A DNA stretch of 35,896 bases, taken from assembly GCA_017633675.1 (NCBI GenBank), contig JAGBOW010000117.1, positions 1-35,896 on the forward strand, given 5' to 3'. This DNA is from a bacterium (GTDB lineage: Bacteria > Cyanobacteriota > Vampirovibrionia > Gastranaerophilales > Gastranaerophilaceae). The notes under the pieces are model-generated. The model was not told the origin of the DNA. It ran no database searches and saw only the letters and a program-made list of their open reading frames with translations. Every line of letters starts with the position of its first letter. Positions within the stretch are counted from its first letter, which is position 1. The position numbers and the translations under genes were made by a program. Below, piece by piece: positions 1 to 9,117 of this stretch.

Positions 1-38
1 ACGTGGCGGAAAGGGTTGATTCTACTAGCTTACAGCTG

Positions 39-50
39 CCCCCCCCCCCC
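39..50. repeat. Poly-C homopolymer (12 C)
   Basis: A run of twelve C lies close to the left edge of the window in otherwise AT-rich sequence. No open reading frame could be tied to it, so phase variation cannot be argued. A sequencing or contig-edge artefact is equally possible. Confidence 0.6.
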
Positions 51-188
51 GTTAACATTTCTTAACATTCTCATATTCAAAACTCCTTTCCTATCGTTGT
101 TCATATGAATTTACTGATACAATTACTATTATAAACTATTTTTGAAATTTTGCAAGTGCATGTGCACCTCAGCATAAAATAAATAATA

Positions 189-217
189 TTGACAAAAAAT
201 TATAAATTTTATAAAAT
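189..217 (+). promoter_or_regulatory. Sigma-70-type promoter for a candidate RNA
   Basis: TTGACA at 189-194 is followed after exactly 17 bases by TAAAAT at 212-217, which predicts a start near 225. No protein gene begins downstream on this strand before the terminator at 458-484, so the likely product is a non-coding RNA. A short GTGCA-TG-TGCAC inverted repeat lies just upstream at 156-167 and could be an operator. Confidence 0.5.
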
Positions 218-224
218 TGATATT

Positions 225-484
225 AAGGGTAAGCCCATATTACCTTGCTTCCGACGGACAGTAAATCCGACAGACTAAGCGATGGAAGGGGGTGGTAAAG
301 TTGATAATTGCAGTTAATACAAAAGAGTTAATATTACTCTTAATGATAATATTAACTCTTAAATCAAACTAAGGGGCTTTTAATGGGGCAAGCTGGAACT
401 TGTCCCGCCCTTTAATTTATATTATTTACTATTTTTTATTATTTGTCAACCCTATAAAAGAGCGGTTTTTAAAAAACCGCTCTT
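225..484 (+). ncRNA. Candidate structured RNA, family not recognised
   Basis: This gene-free stretch holds several hairpins in series. TTACC at 240-244 pairs with GGTAA at 294-298, GCTTCC at 247-252 faces GGAAGG at 284-289, and inside them CGGA (255-258) pairs with TCCG (266-269). A perfect 14-bp stem follows, 323-336 with 347-360. The next stem is GGGGCAAG (385-392) with CTTGTCCC (399-406), enclosed by AAGGGGC (371-377) and GCCCTTT (407-413). The 5' end (ATTAAGGG, 222-229) can also pair with CCCTTTAAT at 408-416, which would close the whole molecule. A promoter precedes it, and a T-rich tract and a terminator follow. I tried 6S, 4.5S SRP, RNase P, tmRNA and common riboswitch signatures and matched none. 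It could instead be the 3' untranslated region of the minus-strand phosphofructokinase gene. Confidence 0.4.
458..484. terminator. Bidirectional intrinsic terminator
   Basis: A perfect 13-bp inverted repeat, AAGAGCGGTTTTT (458-470) and AAAAACCGCTCTT (472-484), lies downstream of the minus-strand phosphofructokinase gene and of the plus-strand RNA candidate. A/T runs flank the GC-rich stem on both sides, so it can stop transcription from either direction. Confidence 0.8.
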
Positions 485-537
485 GAATATATATTTGTAT
501 AAAATCCTTCTCTTTTTAAGTAAGATTTCGGAAAAAT

Positions 538-2220
538 TTACACACTTGCAAGTTGTTTTGTTCTTTCAAGCTGCAACGTTCTTGTTGTGATATCGCAGAC
601 ACTTGATGGTCCGAAATATTGGATTGCACCGGGGAACAAATATCTGTCATTCAATGCCCAATCTTCTCTGTTTTCTTCCAGTTGTTTGAAAACAGGGCCG
701 TCAAGTTTTACCAATGCTTTTTGGATAACAGGTTTCATTTCGCCATGACGTTTTTCCATATTCATCATCATTGTTAAAGGAATTCCGCCTGCAACCCATT
801 CTGATGCGGTAGCTGTCAGATTCCTTACTGATGATAAATAACCTGTCAAACCGAAGTTAATCAATGCAAATGCGTTGTAACCCAAAGAATAGCAATAATC
901 TGCATCAAAGTTTGACGGGAATGCACATCTGCCTTCGTATCCGAAAAAGTGTGATTGTGCAGAGAATTTACCCGTATAGCTTCCTTCGGATTTCAATTCG
1001 TTCAATCTTGTTGAAATCATTTCAATCAACAATTTTTCTGTTTCGATTTTAGATACCTGAACGTTTCCGTGCGGATCTCTGTCTGCAAGAAGTTGTGCCT
1101 TAATCAATGCGGGAAGTGAATTATAAACACGCGCATTGTTGTCGTCCAATCTTCTTTCAACGATATCAAATTTTTCACGGGTAGAAGTTGCATTCAAGAA
1201 GCTCGGATCGGTTTCCAATTCTGCCATAATATCGTTTAAGTTAGAAATCATTGATTTCATTTCAGGGATAAATTCGATTAAACCTTCCGGAACTATTGCA
1301 ATACCGAAGTTTTTACCCATATTTGCACGTTTAACGATAATATCTGTCATGTAATTTACGATTGATGATAAAGACATTTTTCTTTCTTCAACTTCCTCAG
1401 AAATCAAAGTGATATTCGGCTGAGTTTGTAAAGCAGCCTCTAAAGCAACATGAGAAGCACTTCTTCCCATGATTTTAATAAAATGCCAGTATTTTTTAGC
1501 TGAATTTGCATCACGCTGAATATTTCCGATTAATTCCGCATAAGTTTTTGTAGCGGTATCAAAACCGAAAGAAATTTCAATTTGTTCGTTTTTCAAGTCG
1601 CCGTCAATGGTTTTCGGACAACCAATAACCTGAATACCCGTATTATTTTTAACAAACCATTCAGCTAATAGTGCTGCGTTTGTATTTGAATCATCTCCTC
1701 CGATAATTACAACGGCAGAAATTCCTAATTTTTTACAAACCTTCAAAGATTCCTGGAATTGATCTTCTGTTTCAAGCTTGGTTCTGCCTGAACCTATAAT
1801 ATCAAAACCGCCGGTATTTCTGTATGCATTTATAAATTCGTCAGTAAATTCGACGTATTTACCGTCAATAATACCTGAAGGACCGCCTAAAAATCCGTAT
1901 AATTTGTTATTTGGGTTAGCATTTTTCAAAGCGTCATAAAGTCCTGCAATAACGTTGTGCCCTCCCGGAGCTTGTCCGCCTGAAAGAATTACACCAACGT
2001 TCCTGACATTTGATACAGATGAAGAACCTGTAGATTTGAATGTTACAACGGGTTTTCCGTAAGTGTTTGAGAATAATGCTTTAATTTGTTCCTGATCTCT
2101 GACTGATTGTGTTGAAACACCTTCTGTCATTTCCAAAGAATTAATTCCGTTAGAAAAGCTTGAAGGAAGTTTCGGCTGATACTTTAATCTTTCGATTTGT
2201 AACGGTGAAAGTTTTTCCAT
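538..2220 (-). CDS. pfp: Diphosphate--fructose-6-phosphate 1-phosphotransferase (PPi-PFK)
   Basis: This cytoplasmic glycolytic enzyme interconverts fructose 6-phosphate and fructose 1,6-bisphosphate using pyrophosphate. At 560 residues it matches the long PPi-PFK clade (about 550 residues, as in Borrelia and plants) rather than the 320-residue bacterial ATP enzyme. Visible motifs are GGQAPGG (81-87), GGDDS (174-178), PKTIDGDL (202-209) and MGRSASH (251-257). The aspartate in GGDDS and the lysine in PKTIDGD are the residues that favour PPi over ATP in this family. The Shine-Dalgarno AAGGAAAG stands about 5 bases before the ATG. The gene is monocistronic, with its terminator at 458-484. A PPi-dependent, reversible step fits an energy-saving fermentative metabolism. 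The family is clear, and PPi specificity is inferred from the two residues. Confidence 0.93.
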   Translation of the reverse strand: MEKLSPLQIERLKYQPKLPSSFSNGINSLEMTEGVSTQSVRDQEQIKALFSNTYGKPVVTFKSTGSSSVSNVRNVGVILSGGQAPGGHNVIAGLYDALKNANPNNKLYGFLGGPSGIIDGKYVEFTDEFINAYRNTGGFDIIGSGRTKLETEDQFQESLKVCKKLGISAVVIIGGDDSNTNAALLAEWFVKNNTGIQVIGCPKTIDGDLKNEQIEISFGFDTATKTYAELIGNIQRDANSAKKYWHFIKIMGRSASHVALEAALQTQPNITLISEEVEERKMSLSSIVNYMTDIIVKRANMGKNFGIAIVPEGLIEFIPEMKSMISNLNDIMAELETDPSFLNATSTREKFDIVERRLDDNNARVYNSLPALIKAQLLADRDPHGNVQVSKIETEKLLIEMISTRLNELKSEGSYTGKFSAQSHFFGYEGRCAFPSNFDADYCYSLGYNAFALINFGLTGYLSSVRNLTATASEWVAGGIPLTMMMNMEKRHGEMKPVIQKALVKLDGPVFKQLEENREDWALNDRYLFPGAIQYFGPSSVCDITTRTLQLERTKQLASV

Positions 2221-2357
2221 AATTTCTTTCCTTATAATTAAGTAATACTAATAACAATAACATTCTACAATAAAAATATAAATTGAGTATAAAAAATTCA
2301 TATTAAAATTTGTCAGAATTTTATAAATTACTTAAATTCAATTCTTTATTAATTTTA

Positions 2358-5300
2358 TTAATATAACCTGTAATTTATAATGTCATCAATGTAGTCTTTA
2401 CAATTTGTCTTGATTTTCAAATCATTTTCCAATACTCTTTTTATAACTTCAATTTCGTATGAAGAGAAACCACCTGATAACTGTCTGCGTTTATTAATTA
2501 TATCCATTAAATCATCACTGCTTTTTATTGTTTTATCATCTATGGCTTTAGAAATATCCCTGCATACATCTAAGACATTATCAGGTTTTTGTCCTTCCAA
2601 AAGACTAATACATTTTTCATCTGTAAGAACATATGTATTAAAGTTTTCGTTTAAATAATCGTTAATACTTTGATCTGTCAGTATTCTTTGTCTTAATCTG
2701 TTTTGAATTGATGCTCTTTTATCAATACCATCTGCGTTATAGAGCATATCATCAATATCGGAAAGAGAAATCGGTTCGTTATTTGCTTGTTTTGTTCTAA
2801 TCTGTTCAATTATATTATCAGAAACTATTACCTGATCATCAGATATTTTAAATTTTTCAGCAGTTCCTTTTATTCTGAGTTCTTCAGCAATAATATCAGG
2901 ATGATATTTTGCCTTTAAGTCATTAAACAACTCAATGCCTCGATCAAACTTAAATTTGTTATAATCTATTAATTGTGATAAAGCAGTTGAGTTAAAATTA
3001 TCGTAATTCATAGGATTTTCTTTTAAATATGCTTCATATTTATCTTTTATTTCTCCAATAGTAATCTCAAATTTTGTGGAATCACCATCAAAAAAACTAC
3101 CGTATTTTTCTTTAAAATCTGCTATATCAGGATATTTTTCACAATATTCTTTTGCTTTCTGTATATCTGCATTCCGTTTTGCTTTTGCATCAGTATCAAC
3201 TTTTGTTTCGTTATCACCTTTTACCTCACCAACTTCTTGTGCAGGTTTTGTTTTTGTTTCGGGATTTAATCCAATATCTGCATCATTCAATTTTTCACTT
3301 GTTTTTGCAGGTTTAGACAATTTGAAATTATCTATAAAAAGTTCTTCAAGATCAGGTTGTTTTCCGGCAGATTTCTTAAAGAACGGAATAAATTCTTCCC
3401 AATTGTCATCTAAACTCATACAATCAAAAACGTAGTTCTTCAAATCATCTGCTTTAACACCTGTACCCTTAACTGTATCATTAATAATATCATCTAAAAG
3501 TTCTTTACCGATTTTTTCACCATTAGAAACACGTTCACCTATAGTAACTAAAACCTTTCGTATTGCAGTCTGTCCTGAATCGGAAAAATGTTTTGACAAA
3601 ACTTTTTCTATATTTGGTGAAATCATATTTTTTTCTATATTTGAGTTTCTGCCGGTTGAAACTGCGCTTGACGAATCCGCACTCCGCTGAACTGTCGATG
3701 TGCTGTCAGAAGCCGTTTCTGCAGGTTTGGCAGTACTAACTTCCTCAGGATTTGACGATATTTGTTGTTTGAAATCTTCAACACGTTTTCTAAAACTTTT
3801 GTCGTTTGTAAGACTTCCTATAATGGGTTTGTTTGTATCTTTTGTTTTTTGTTTATTGTATTTTAGTCCATACTCTATAATAGACCATTTTCGAATATTA
3901 TTTTCTTTGTCCTTAGCTACAAGTCTTTTTAATGCTGATTCTACCTGTCCTTTTAAATGCTTATCTTTACCTTCTAATAATTTATTAAACATCCATTCTG
4001 AAGGATCAGCCCCATTTTTTATTTCTTCACAAATTTTATTGAGAACATTTTCTACTTCATCGTGCATTTCTAAACCGGATATAGCAGCACGTTCTTGTTC
4101 CGATATGTAAGATTGTGCCGGAGTATCATGTATAATAGCATTTGCCAAATCCTGTGATGACTTGGGAGTTGTAGTATTATTTGAACTGTTTTCTACGCCA
4201 CTACTCATAGTATCTTTCTTTGTATTTAATACAACTGCATTATATCCGCCATTTCCGTCAGGAATGCGTGCAACTGACACATCAATAGTTGTTGTCCCGT
4301 CAGCATTTTGCAATATTGGAAATTCATACTCAACACCATCCACGGTCATTTTATGATAACCGGCTATATCGGGGTGAGAATTTTGATGTGTTGTTTTTGC
4401 AGATTTTGGTGCATTATTACCACCTTTTACATGCGAAAGTCTTGAGATAATCAAACCTGATGCAAAATCTATAAACGCATCTGTTTTTCCGTATTCTCCT
4501 CCCGTCATGCTTACAACTCCGAATGAACCTGCCGCATTAATAATTTCTTCCGCAATTTCAGTTGCAAGTTTTCTATCTGCGATTCCGAATGTCTGCATTA
4601 ATTTCGGAGCGAGAATGCTTGATGAAGCTCCGACTCCGGCAAACGACATATTCATCAAAGCTTTTTTAGCTGCATCTTTAACGGATTTACCGTTACTTAA
4701 GTCAACTGCAGCGGTTGCAACACCGGCATTCACCATCTGACCTGCAACCTGACCGGTTTTACCGAGTTTTGAAGCTCCTTGTCCAACTTGTTGTACCTTT
4801 CCTAATGTTTTTTCAGCCTCTGCTGCATATCTTGCAACTTTAACGGCTCTTGAACCCCAACGTCCTGCACTTGCCGCCAATCTTCCCATCGCCAACTGAC
4901 CTAATCCAGGTACAAATTGAAGTGCTATTGTACCAATAATTTCCGCAGCACCTTCCGTAACCATTTCGGTTATTACCATATTTTCATTAAACTGAGCCAC
5001 ATCTTTACCGATATCATCTCCTAATACGTTTTTAGTAATCAGTTCAACATCTTCACCCATTTGTTCAATTGTTTTGCCGTTTCTTAAACTATCTAAATTT
5101 TGGGTGGAATTAGCTTTGATATCATTAAAAAATCGCACAAGCATTTTACTCTTTTGTGCACTTGATGAAATATCTTCGTTGTCAGTATTATATGCATTAA
5201 TAATTTCTTTGATTGTACTTCTATCGTAACCGAATCTGTGTACCAGTATATTCTCCAATACGGTATAAGAATTTTCATTTTGAATTGCCTCATCACAGGT

Positions 5301-6290
5301 TTTGATTGTTTGATTTAAATTTACAGCTAACATATAATCGCCCTGAGCCTTATTCATAGCGGCAATTTTTTGAGCATCAAAATCTAATCCTGTTCCCGGA
5401 ATTTTTTTGCCGTCAGGTGTAGTTAATCCTTCTTTATAAATTTTACAAAATTCTTCTTCGCTTTTTGAATTTACAAGAGCCTGTACAAATTCTTTACGGT
5501 TTCCGAATTTCTTGTTTAAATCTTCAATAGTATTACAACCGAACCAACCGCATATCGTATCTCCTGCTTTTGCACACCAACCGTCTTTTTCACGTGCCTG
5601 ATTGTATTCTCTTGCGGCTGCATTATGATCTTCCGTTGCCATTCCTTTAACTTGCTCTATTGCATCTTCTTTTGAAATATTTCCGCCGTCTTTCATTTTG
5701 GCTACAATAGCCCCGCGTAAAGAATCCATTGCTTTTTCCATATCTTTTGGATTAGTAGCCCTCACAGAACCGTATCCTGATTTGTATTCCCTGTCATAAG
5801 AAGCCCAAAAATCATTATTGGCTTTTTGAATTTCATCTTGAGAAACACCTGCATTTTTTGCAGCTTCCGATAACTTACGCATAATTGTCTTTAAAACATT
5901 TTTCTGCGAATCACTTCCGCTTGCCATTTTTACACCCGTAACGGTAGCTATAATTGATGTATGCTTATGTTTATGTTTTTCATATTCGTCTAAAAAATCC
6001 ATTATATGTGCGGAATCAACCTGTGTATCCAAGAGTTTTTGCATTTTTTTCGTACAGTTTGTACCAACATTATCGTCATATGCCTTCCAAAATTCTTCGG
6101 CTGCTTTTAATGCTTTTTCTCTTGCAATTTGTTCGGCACTCTTTTTAGGTGCACTATTAGAAGTATTATTATTTCTGCCAAATTGAATTATAGGAAAATC
6201 ACTATTGGTATTATTACTGAAATAATTTGGAATAGTACCTGAACCTTCTCTTTTTACTACATAATTATTATTCGGTATATTATTTGACAT
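2358..6290 (-). CDS. Large multidomain protein of unknown function (1310 aa)
   Basis: I do not recognise this protein. It has no signal peptide or lipobox and starts with an Asn-rich, low-complexity N-terminus (about 1-55). An alpha-helical region (about 60-430) carries two similar segments: EEFWKAYDD near 65 and NDFWASYDR near 160. Next comes an Ala/Gly-rich, partly hydrophobic region (about 435-620), with VPGLGQLAMGRLAASAGRWG as its core, that resembles the membrane-active or pre-toxin middle parts of secreted effectors. A Ser/Thr/Asn-rich linker leads to a charged C-terminal half of repeated helical segments (about 720-1310). Nothing catalytic is evident. GGAGAAA precedes the ATG. The nearest genes, pfp and divergent uppS, give no functional clue. 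A secreted effector or polymorphic-toxin-like protein exported without a cleavable signal is possible but unproven; a large cytoplasmic scaffold is an alternative. Confidence 0.8.
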   Translation of the reverse strand: MSNNIPNNNYVVKREGSGTIPNYFSNNTNSDFPIIQFGRNNNTSNSAPKKSAEQIAREKALKAAEEFWKAYDDNVGTNCTKKMQKLLDTQVDSAHIMDFLDEYEKHKHKHTSIIATVTGVKMASGSDSQKNVLKTIMRKLSEAAKNAGVSQDEIQKANNDFWASYDREYKSGYGSVRATNPKDMEKAMDSLRGAIVAKMKDGGNISKEDAIEQVKGMATEDHNAAAREYNQAREKDGWCAKAGDTICGWFGCNTIEDLNKKFGNRKEFVQALVNSKSEEEFCKIYKEGLTTPDGKKIPGTGLDFDAQKIAAMNKAQGDYMLAVNLNQTIKTCDEAIQNENSYTVLENILVHRFGYDRSTIKEIINAYNTDNEDISSSAQKSKMLVRFFNDIKANSTQNLDSLRNGKTIEQMGEDVELITKNVLGDDIGKDVAQFNENMVITEMVTEGAAEIIGTIALQFVPGLGQLAMGRLAASAGRWGSRAVKVARYAAEAEKTLGKVQQVGQGASKLGKTGQVAGQMVNAGVATAAVDLSNGKSVKDAAKKALMNMSFAGVGASSSILAPKLMQTFGIADRKLATEIAEEIINAAGSFGVVSMTGGEYGKTDAFIDFASGLIISRLSHVKGGNNAPKSAKTTHQNSHPDIAGYHKMTVDGVEYEFPILQNADGTTTIDVSVARIPDGNGGYNAVVLNTKKDTMSSGVENSSNNTTTPKSSQDLANAIIHDTPAQSYISEQERAAISGLEMHDEVENVLNKICEEIKNGADPSEWMFNKLLEGKDKHLKGQVESALKRLVAKDKENNIRKWSIIEYGLKYNKQKTKDTNKPIIGSLTNDKSFRKRVEDFKQQISSNPEEVSTAKPAETASDSTSTVQRSADSSSAVSTGRNSNIEKNMISPNIEKVLSKHFSDSGQTAIRKVLVTIGERVSNGEKIGKELLDDIINDTVKGTGVKADDLKNYVFDCMSLDDNWEEFIPFFKKSAGKQPDLEELFIDNFKLSKPAKTSEKLNDADIGLNPETKTKPAQEVGEVKGDNETKVDTDAKAKRNADIQKAKEYCEKYPDIADFKEKYGSFFDGDSTKFEITIGEIKDKYEAYLKENPMNYDNFNSTALSQLIDYNKFKFDRGIELFNDLKAKYHPDIIAEELRIKGTAEKFKISDDQVIVSDNIIEQIRTKQANNEPISLSDIDDMLYNADGIDKRASIQNRLRQRILTDQSINDYLNENFNTYVLTDEKCISLLEGQKPDNVLDVCRDISKAIDDKTIKSSDDLMDIINKRRQLSGGFSSYEIEVIKRVLENDLKIKTNCKDYIDDIINYRLY

Positions 6291-6392
6291 TATTTCTCCA
6301 CGAAAATACTACAGATAACTTAACGGCATTTTTATAAAAAAACTTTAGTTTGATTTAAAAAAACTTTACAAAGACAAAAATTATTTTTAGGT

Positions 6393-6398
6393 TATAAT
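6393..6398 (+). promoter_or_regulatory. -10 element placing the uppS start at the transcript 5' end
   Basis: TATAAT at 6393-6398 is followed 7 bases later by the ATG at 6406. The upstream ATG at 6397 overlaps the -10 itself and so would not be transcribed from this promoter. No Shine-Dalgarno is visible. Together these suggest a leaderless mRNA starting at or next to 6406. No good -35 is seen (TTTACA at 6365 is 22 bases away). Confidence 0.45.
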
Positions 6399-6405
6399 GA
6401 CACTT

Positions 6406-7134
6406 ATGAATATGACAGATAAAAGTGCCGAAATATCGCAAATTGTCAAACAGGTTGGTTTGAAACATGTAGCAATAATTATGGACGGAAACAGAAGATG
6501 GGCTAAAAATAAAGGTTTGCCTTCCGCCATGGGACATAAAAAAGGTGTAGATGCTTTAAAATCAACTCTCAGAGCTTGTAACGATTTCGGTATAAAATAT
6601 TTAACCGTTTATGCATTTTCTACGGAAAACTGGAACAGACAAAAAGAAGAAGTTGATTTTCTGATGGAACTTCTTGCACTAACTTTGACAAACGAACTTG
6701 CCGAAATGCATAAAGAAGGTGTCGTTATAAATTTTATCGGAGATATAACAAAATTAAGCAAAAAATTGCAAAAGATTTTAAATAATTCCGTAGAAACCAC
6801 AAAAAACAATACGGGTGTACATCTTCAAATTGCATTCAATTACGGCGCAAGAGATGAAATTGTTCATGCGGTGAAAAAGATTGCGGAAAAAGGTTTGAAA
6901 CCTGAAGAAATTACGGAAGATGTAATCTCTCAAAATCTTTATACATCAGATATTCCCGACCCTGATTTGTTAATCAGAACAGGCGGAGAATTGAGGGTTT
7001 CAAACTATCTTTTATGGCAGATTGCATATTCGGAAATTCTTGTAGTTAATGAATTTTGGCCTGAATTCGGACGTGATAATCTTGCAAATGCAGTAAAAGA
7101 ATTTCAAAAAAGACAGAGAAGATTTGGAGCATAA
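6406..7134 (+). CDS. uppS: Isoprenyl transferase / undecaprenyl diphosphate synthase
   Basis: This cis-prenyltransferase extends farnesyl diphosphate with isopentenyl diphosphate to make the C55 lipid carrier for peptidoglycan and surface glycans. Family motifs are intact: IIMDGNRRWAKNKG near the N-terminus (catalytic Asp and the phosphate-binding Asn-Arg-Arg), the GHKKG helix, YAFSTENW, and LIRTGGELRVSNYLLWQ near the C-terminus. The length, about 242 residues, is normal. I chose the ATG at 6406 because the ATG at 6397 lies inside the TATAAT box. The rdgB-type gene follows 41 bases downstream on the same strand, separated only by a P-family repeat, so the two are probably cotranscribed. The many glycosyltransferase genes later in the window would draw on the same lipid carrier. 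Confidence 0.93.
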   Translation: MNMTDKSAEISQIVKQVGLKHVAIIMDGNRRWAKNKGLPSAMGHKKGVDALKSTLRACNDFGIKYLTVYAFSTENWNRQKEEVDFLMELLALTLTNELAEMHKEGVVINFIGDITKLSKKLQKILNNSVETTKNNTGVHLQIAFNYGARDEIVHAVKKIAEKGLKPEEITEDVISQNLYTSDIPDPDLLIRTGGELRVSNYLLWQIAYSEILVVNEFWPEFGRDNLANAVKEFQKRQRRFGA

Positions 7135-7136
7135 TG

Positions 7137-7170
7137 TTCCCTCCCTTAGGGGAAGGGTCAGGGAGAGGTT
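7137..7170. repeat. GC-rich palindromic repeat P, copy 1 (supplies an RBS)
   Basis: CCCTCCCTTAGGGGAAGGG followed by TCAGGGAGAGG fills the whole gap between uppS and the next gene. Its right end, GGGAGAGG, stands 7 bases before the rdgB ATG and is the only Shine-Dalgarno sequence available to that gene. Confidence 0.75.
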
Positions 7171-7175
7171 GAAAC

Positions 7176-7748
7176 ATGAAAAGAATAGTATTTGCCACAG
7201 GAAACCTTCATAAATTACAGGAATTAAATCAGATTGCAGGAAATTGCGGGATTGAATTTGTTCTTCCGCCCAAAAATTTTAATCCGATTGAAAACGGAAA
7301 AACTTTTGAAGAAAATTCTTATATAAAAGCCTCAGAAGCAGCCAGATTAAGCGGAATGACAGCTCTGGCTGATGATTCAGGATTATGTGTAGAAGTTTTA
7401 AATGGTGCTCCGGGAATTTATTCGGCAAGATATGCCGAAACCCAACAAAAAAAAATTGATAAATTACTCAATGAATTAAAGGAACAAACCAACCGAAAAG
7501 CAAAATTTGTTTGCGCAATGACACTTGTTTCACCTGACGGTAAAATTATTTTTCAAACAACAGGCGAATGCTATGGAATTATTACGGAAAAACAAGCGGG
7601 AACAAACGGTTTTGGCTATGACCCGATATTCAGACCTGACGGATTTGATATAAATATTGCCGAAATGTCAGATGAAGAAAAAAATGCAATTTCTCACAGA
7701 GGTAATGCGTTGAGAAAAGTTCTGGAATTTTTAAAAAATTCTCAATAG
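7176..7748 (+). CDS. rdgB: XTP/dITP diphosphatase, RdgB/HAM1 family
   Basis: This enzyme hydrolyses non-canonical purine triphosphates (dITP, XTP, ITP) to the monophosphate and PPi, keeping them out of DNA and RNA. Its 190 residues match the family length. Motifs in order are FATGNLHK at the N-terminus (nucleotide binding), the ENSYIKA helix, ALADDSGLCVE (catalytic Asp pair), TNGFGYDPIF and SHRGNALRK near the C-terminus. It follows uppS, with a P repeat supplying the ribosome binding site. A short AGCCT-GA-AGGCT hairpin overlaps its stop codon at 7746 and may act as a weak terminator before the promoter of the efflux operon. Confidence 0.93.
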   Translation: MKRIVFATGNLHKLQELNQIAGNCGIEFVLPPKNFNPIENGKTFEENSYIKASEAARLSGMTALADDSGLCVEVLNGAPGIYSARYAETQQKKIDKLLNELKEQTNRKAKFVCAMTLVSPDGKIIFQTTGECYGIITEKQAGTNGFGYDPIFRPDGFDINIAEMSDEEKNAISHRGNALRKVLEFLKNSQ

Positions 7749-7775
7749 CCTGAAGGCTTAGTCCCTTTTCAATCA

Positions 7776-7804
7776 TTGACATACCGTTTCTTTAATAATA
7801 AAAT
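7776..7804 (+). promoter_or_regulatory. Promoter of the RND efflux operon
   Basis: TTGACA (7776-7781), a 17-base spacer and TAAAAT (7799-7804) give a near-consensus housekeeping promoter. It predicts a start near 7811 and a 20-base leader that carries the Shine-Dalgarno AGGGAGAG before the adaptor gene. No divergent regulator gene (TetR or MarR) accompanies the operon, so the sequence gives no evidence of classical local repression. Confidence 0.75.
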
Positions 7805-7832
7805 TTTTATCAGAAAAGATTAGGGAGAGAAA

Positions 7833-9008
7833 ATGAAGAAAAATATTATCATAATTATTTGTATAATTATTGCTGCAATAGTTTTTAGGTTTATATTTTC
7901 CGCAGCCGGTAATTATATTCAAAATCAAAACAGAAAAAAACAACCTGCCCCTGCAGTTTCTTTGCATGAAGTCGGTGAAGAAAGTATTATAAGAAGTTTT
8001 GAAGCACCCGGCAGAGTTGTATCTAAATACAGAGTTGATGTTTTGGCTCGTATTTCGGGATATTTGTTGAAAAGTTACTTCAAAGAAGGTGATATGGTAA
8101 GAGAAGGTCAAATTCTTTTCCAAATTGAACCTGAAGAATATTCAAATGCAGTAAATTCGGCTGCGGCAAATGTCAAAAATTTAAAAGCTCAATTAGATTA
8201 TGCGGAAAAACAATTAGCTCGTGCAAGTGAACTTGTAAAAAAAGACTATATTGCAAAAGCTCAATATGACCAAATATTATCCCAAAGAGATTCTCTAAGG
8301 GCACAGCTTGCCTCTGCACAAACTCAATACAATGATGCTAACAGAAATTTAGGTTATACAAACGTAAAATCGCCTGTTAACGGAAAAGTAGGTATCATAA
8401 ACGTTACTGTCGGGAATTATGTAACTCCGTCATCAGGTGCTTTAACAACAATTAACAGCACAGATCCGATTTATGTTACTTTCCCGCTTGATTCAAAAGA
8501 TTTTCAGGCAATAGCAAATTCGGATAAAGAACAAAATACAAACAGAAAAGTTGAACTTATTTTATCAAACGGTAAAAAATACGAATTTGACGGAATACAG
8601 GATTTTCAGGACAACAAAGTTGACATTTCAACCGGTACGGTTACATTAAGAGCAACTTTTAAAAATCCGAATGACGAACTTATTCATGGTGAATTTGCAA
8701 CAGTAAAACTCTTTGCAAACAAACCGTCAAACGTTCCTGTAGTTCCCGTTACGACTGTATTGGAAAATCAGGCGGGAAAATATGTCTACAAAATTGATGA
8801 AAATAATCTTCCTCAATTAACTTACATAAAAGTCGGAGAACAAAAGGGAGATAACTGGATTGTAACAGAAGGTGTTCAAAAGGGAGATAAAATAGTTATT
8901 GAAGGAATACAAAAAGTTATACCGGGAAAACCGGTTACAATTGTTTCTTCCGAAGAAATGAAGAAAATTAAAACAGAAAGTGTTACTGAAAATAAGAAAA
9001 GTGAGTAG
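7833..9008 (+). CDS. RND efflux periplasmic adaptor (membrane fusion protein, AcrA/MexA type)
   Basis: This 391-residue protein would link the inner-membrane pump to the outer-membrane channel. It has one N-terminal hydrophobic segment (about 4-25, a poly-Ile stretch) and no lipobox, so it is probably anchored by an uncleaved helix. The barrel-sandwich (lipoyl) halves are visible at about 68-100 (VDVLARISGYLLKSYFKEGD) and 185-210 (YTNVKSPVNGKVGIINVTVG). They are separated by a coiled-coil hairpin rich in Ala, Gln and Lys (about 105-180). Beta-barrel and membrane-proximal domains follow. It is the first gene of the efflux operon. Its last codons and TAG stop lie inside a family-A repeat (8999-9101), so the very C-terminus (KKSE) may have been set by that insertion. 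Confidence 0.9.
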   Translation: MKKNIIIIICIIIAAIVFRFIFSAAGNYIQNQNRKKQPAPAVSLHEVGEESIIRSFEAPGRVVSKYRVDVLARISGYLLKSYFKEGDMVREGQILFQIEPEEYSNAVNSAAANVKNLKAQLDYAEKQLARASELVKKDYIAKAQYDQILSQRDSLRAQLASAQTQYNDANRNLGYTNVKSPVNGKVGIINVTVGNYVTPSSGALTTINSTDPIYVTFPLDSKDFQAIANSDKEQNTNRKVELILSNGKKYEFDGIQDFQDNKVDISTGTVTLRATFKNPNDELIHGEFATVKLFANKPSNVPVVPVTTVLENQAGKYVYKIDENNLPQLTYIKVGEQKGDNWIVTEGVQKGDKIVIEGIQKVIPGKPVTIVSSEEMKKIKTESVTENKKSE

Positions 9009-9101
9009 TGAGTGGTGAGTGGTGAGTAGTTCTTTACAGTATGTTATTTTGTAATATGTTTTTAAGACTGCTTTATGATAAGAACCTTTCACTACTCACT
9101 T
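8999..9101. repeat. Family A inverted-repeat element, copy A1
   Basis: The left arm begins AAGTGAGTAGTGAGTGG and the right arm is the reverse complement of AAGTGAGTAGTGAAAGG. The core, TTCTTTACAGTATG..., is like that of copy A4. The stop codon (TAG) of the adaptor gene is part of the left arm. The element occupies nearly all of the gap between adaptor and pump, so it is transcribed and would form a long hairpin in the operon mRNA. Confidence 0.8.
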
Positions 9102-9117
9102 AAAAAAGGAAATCCAC

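Noticed and set aside
222-416. 6S RNA
   Set aside because: Length and the 5'-3' closing stem fit, but the middle folds into separate hairpins instead of one long rod with a central bubble.
3700-4110. 136-codon plus-strand frame within the large minus-strand gene
   Set aside because: It is complementary to the long coding frame, has no ribosome binding site and reads as low-complexity Leu/Ser/Phe, as expected for a shadow.
9000-9036. CRISPR-like tandem repeat GTGAGTGGTGAGTGG
   Set aside because: The units are 8-10 bases long with no spacers and belong to the arm of an inverted-repeat element.
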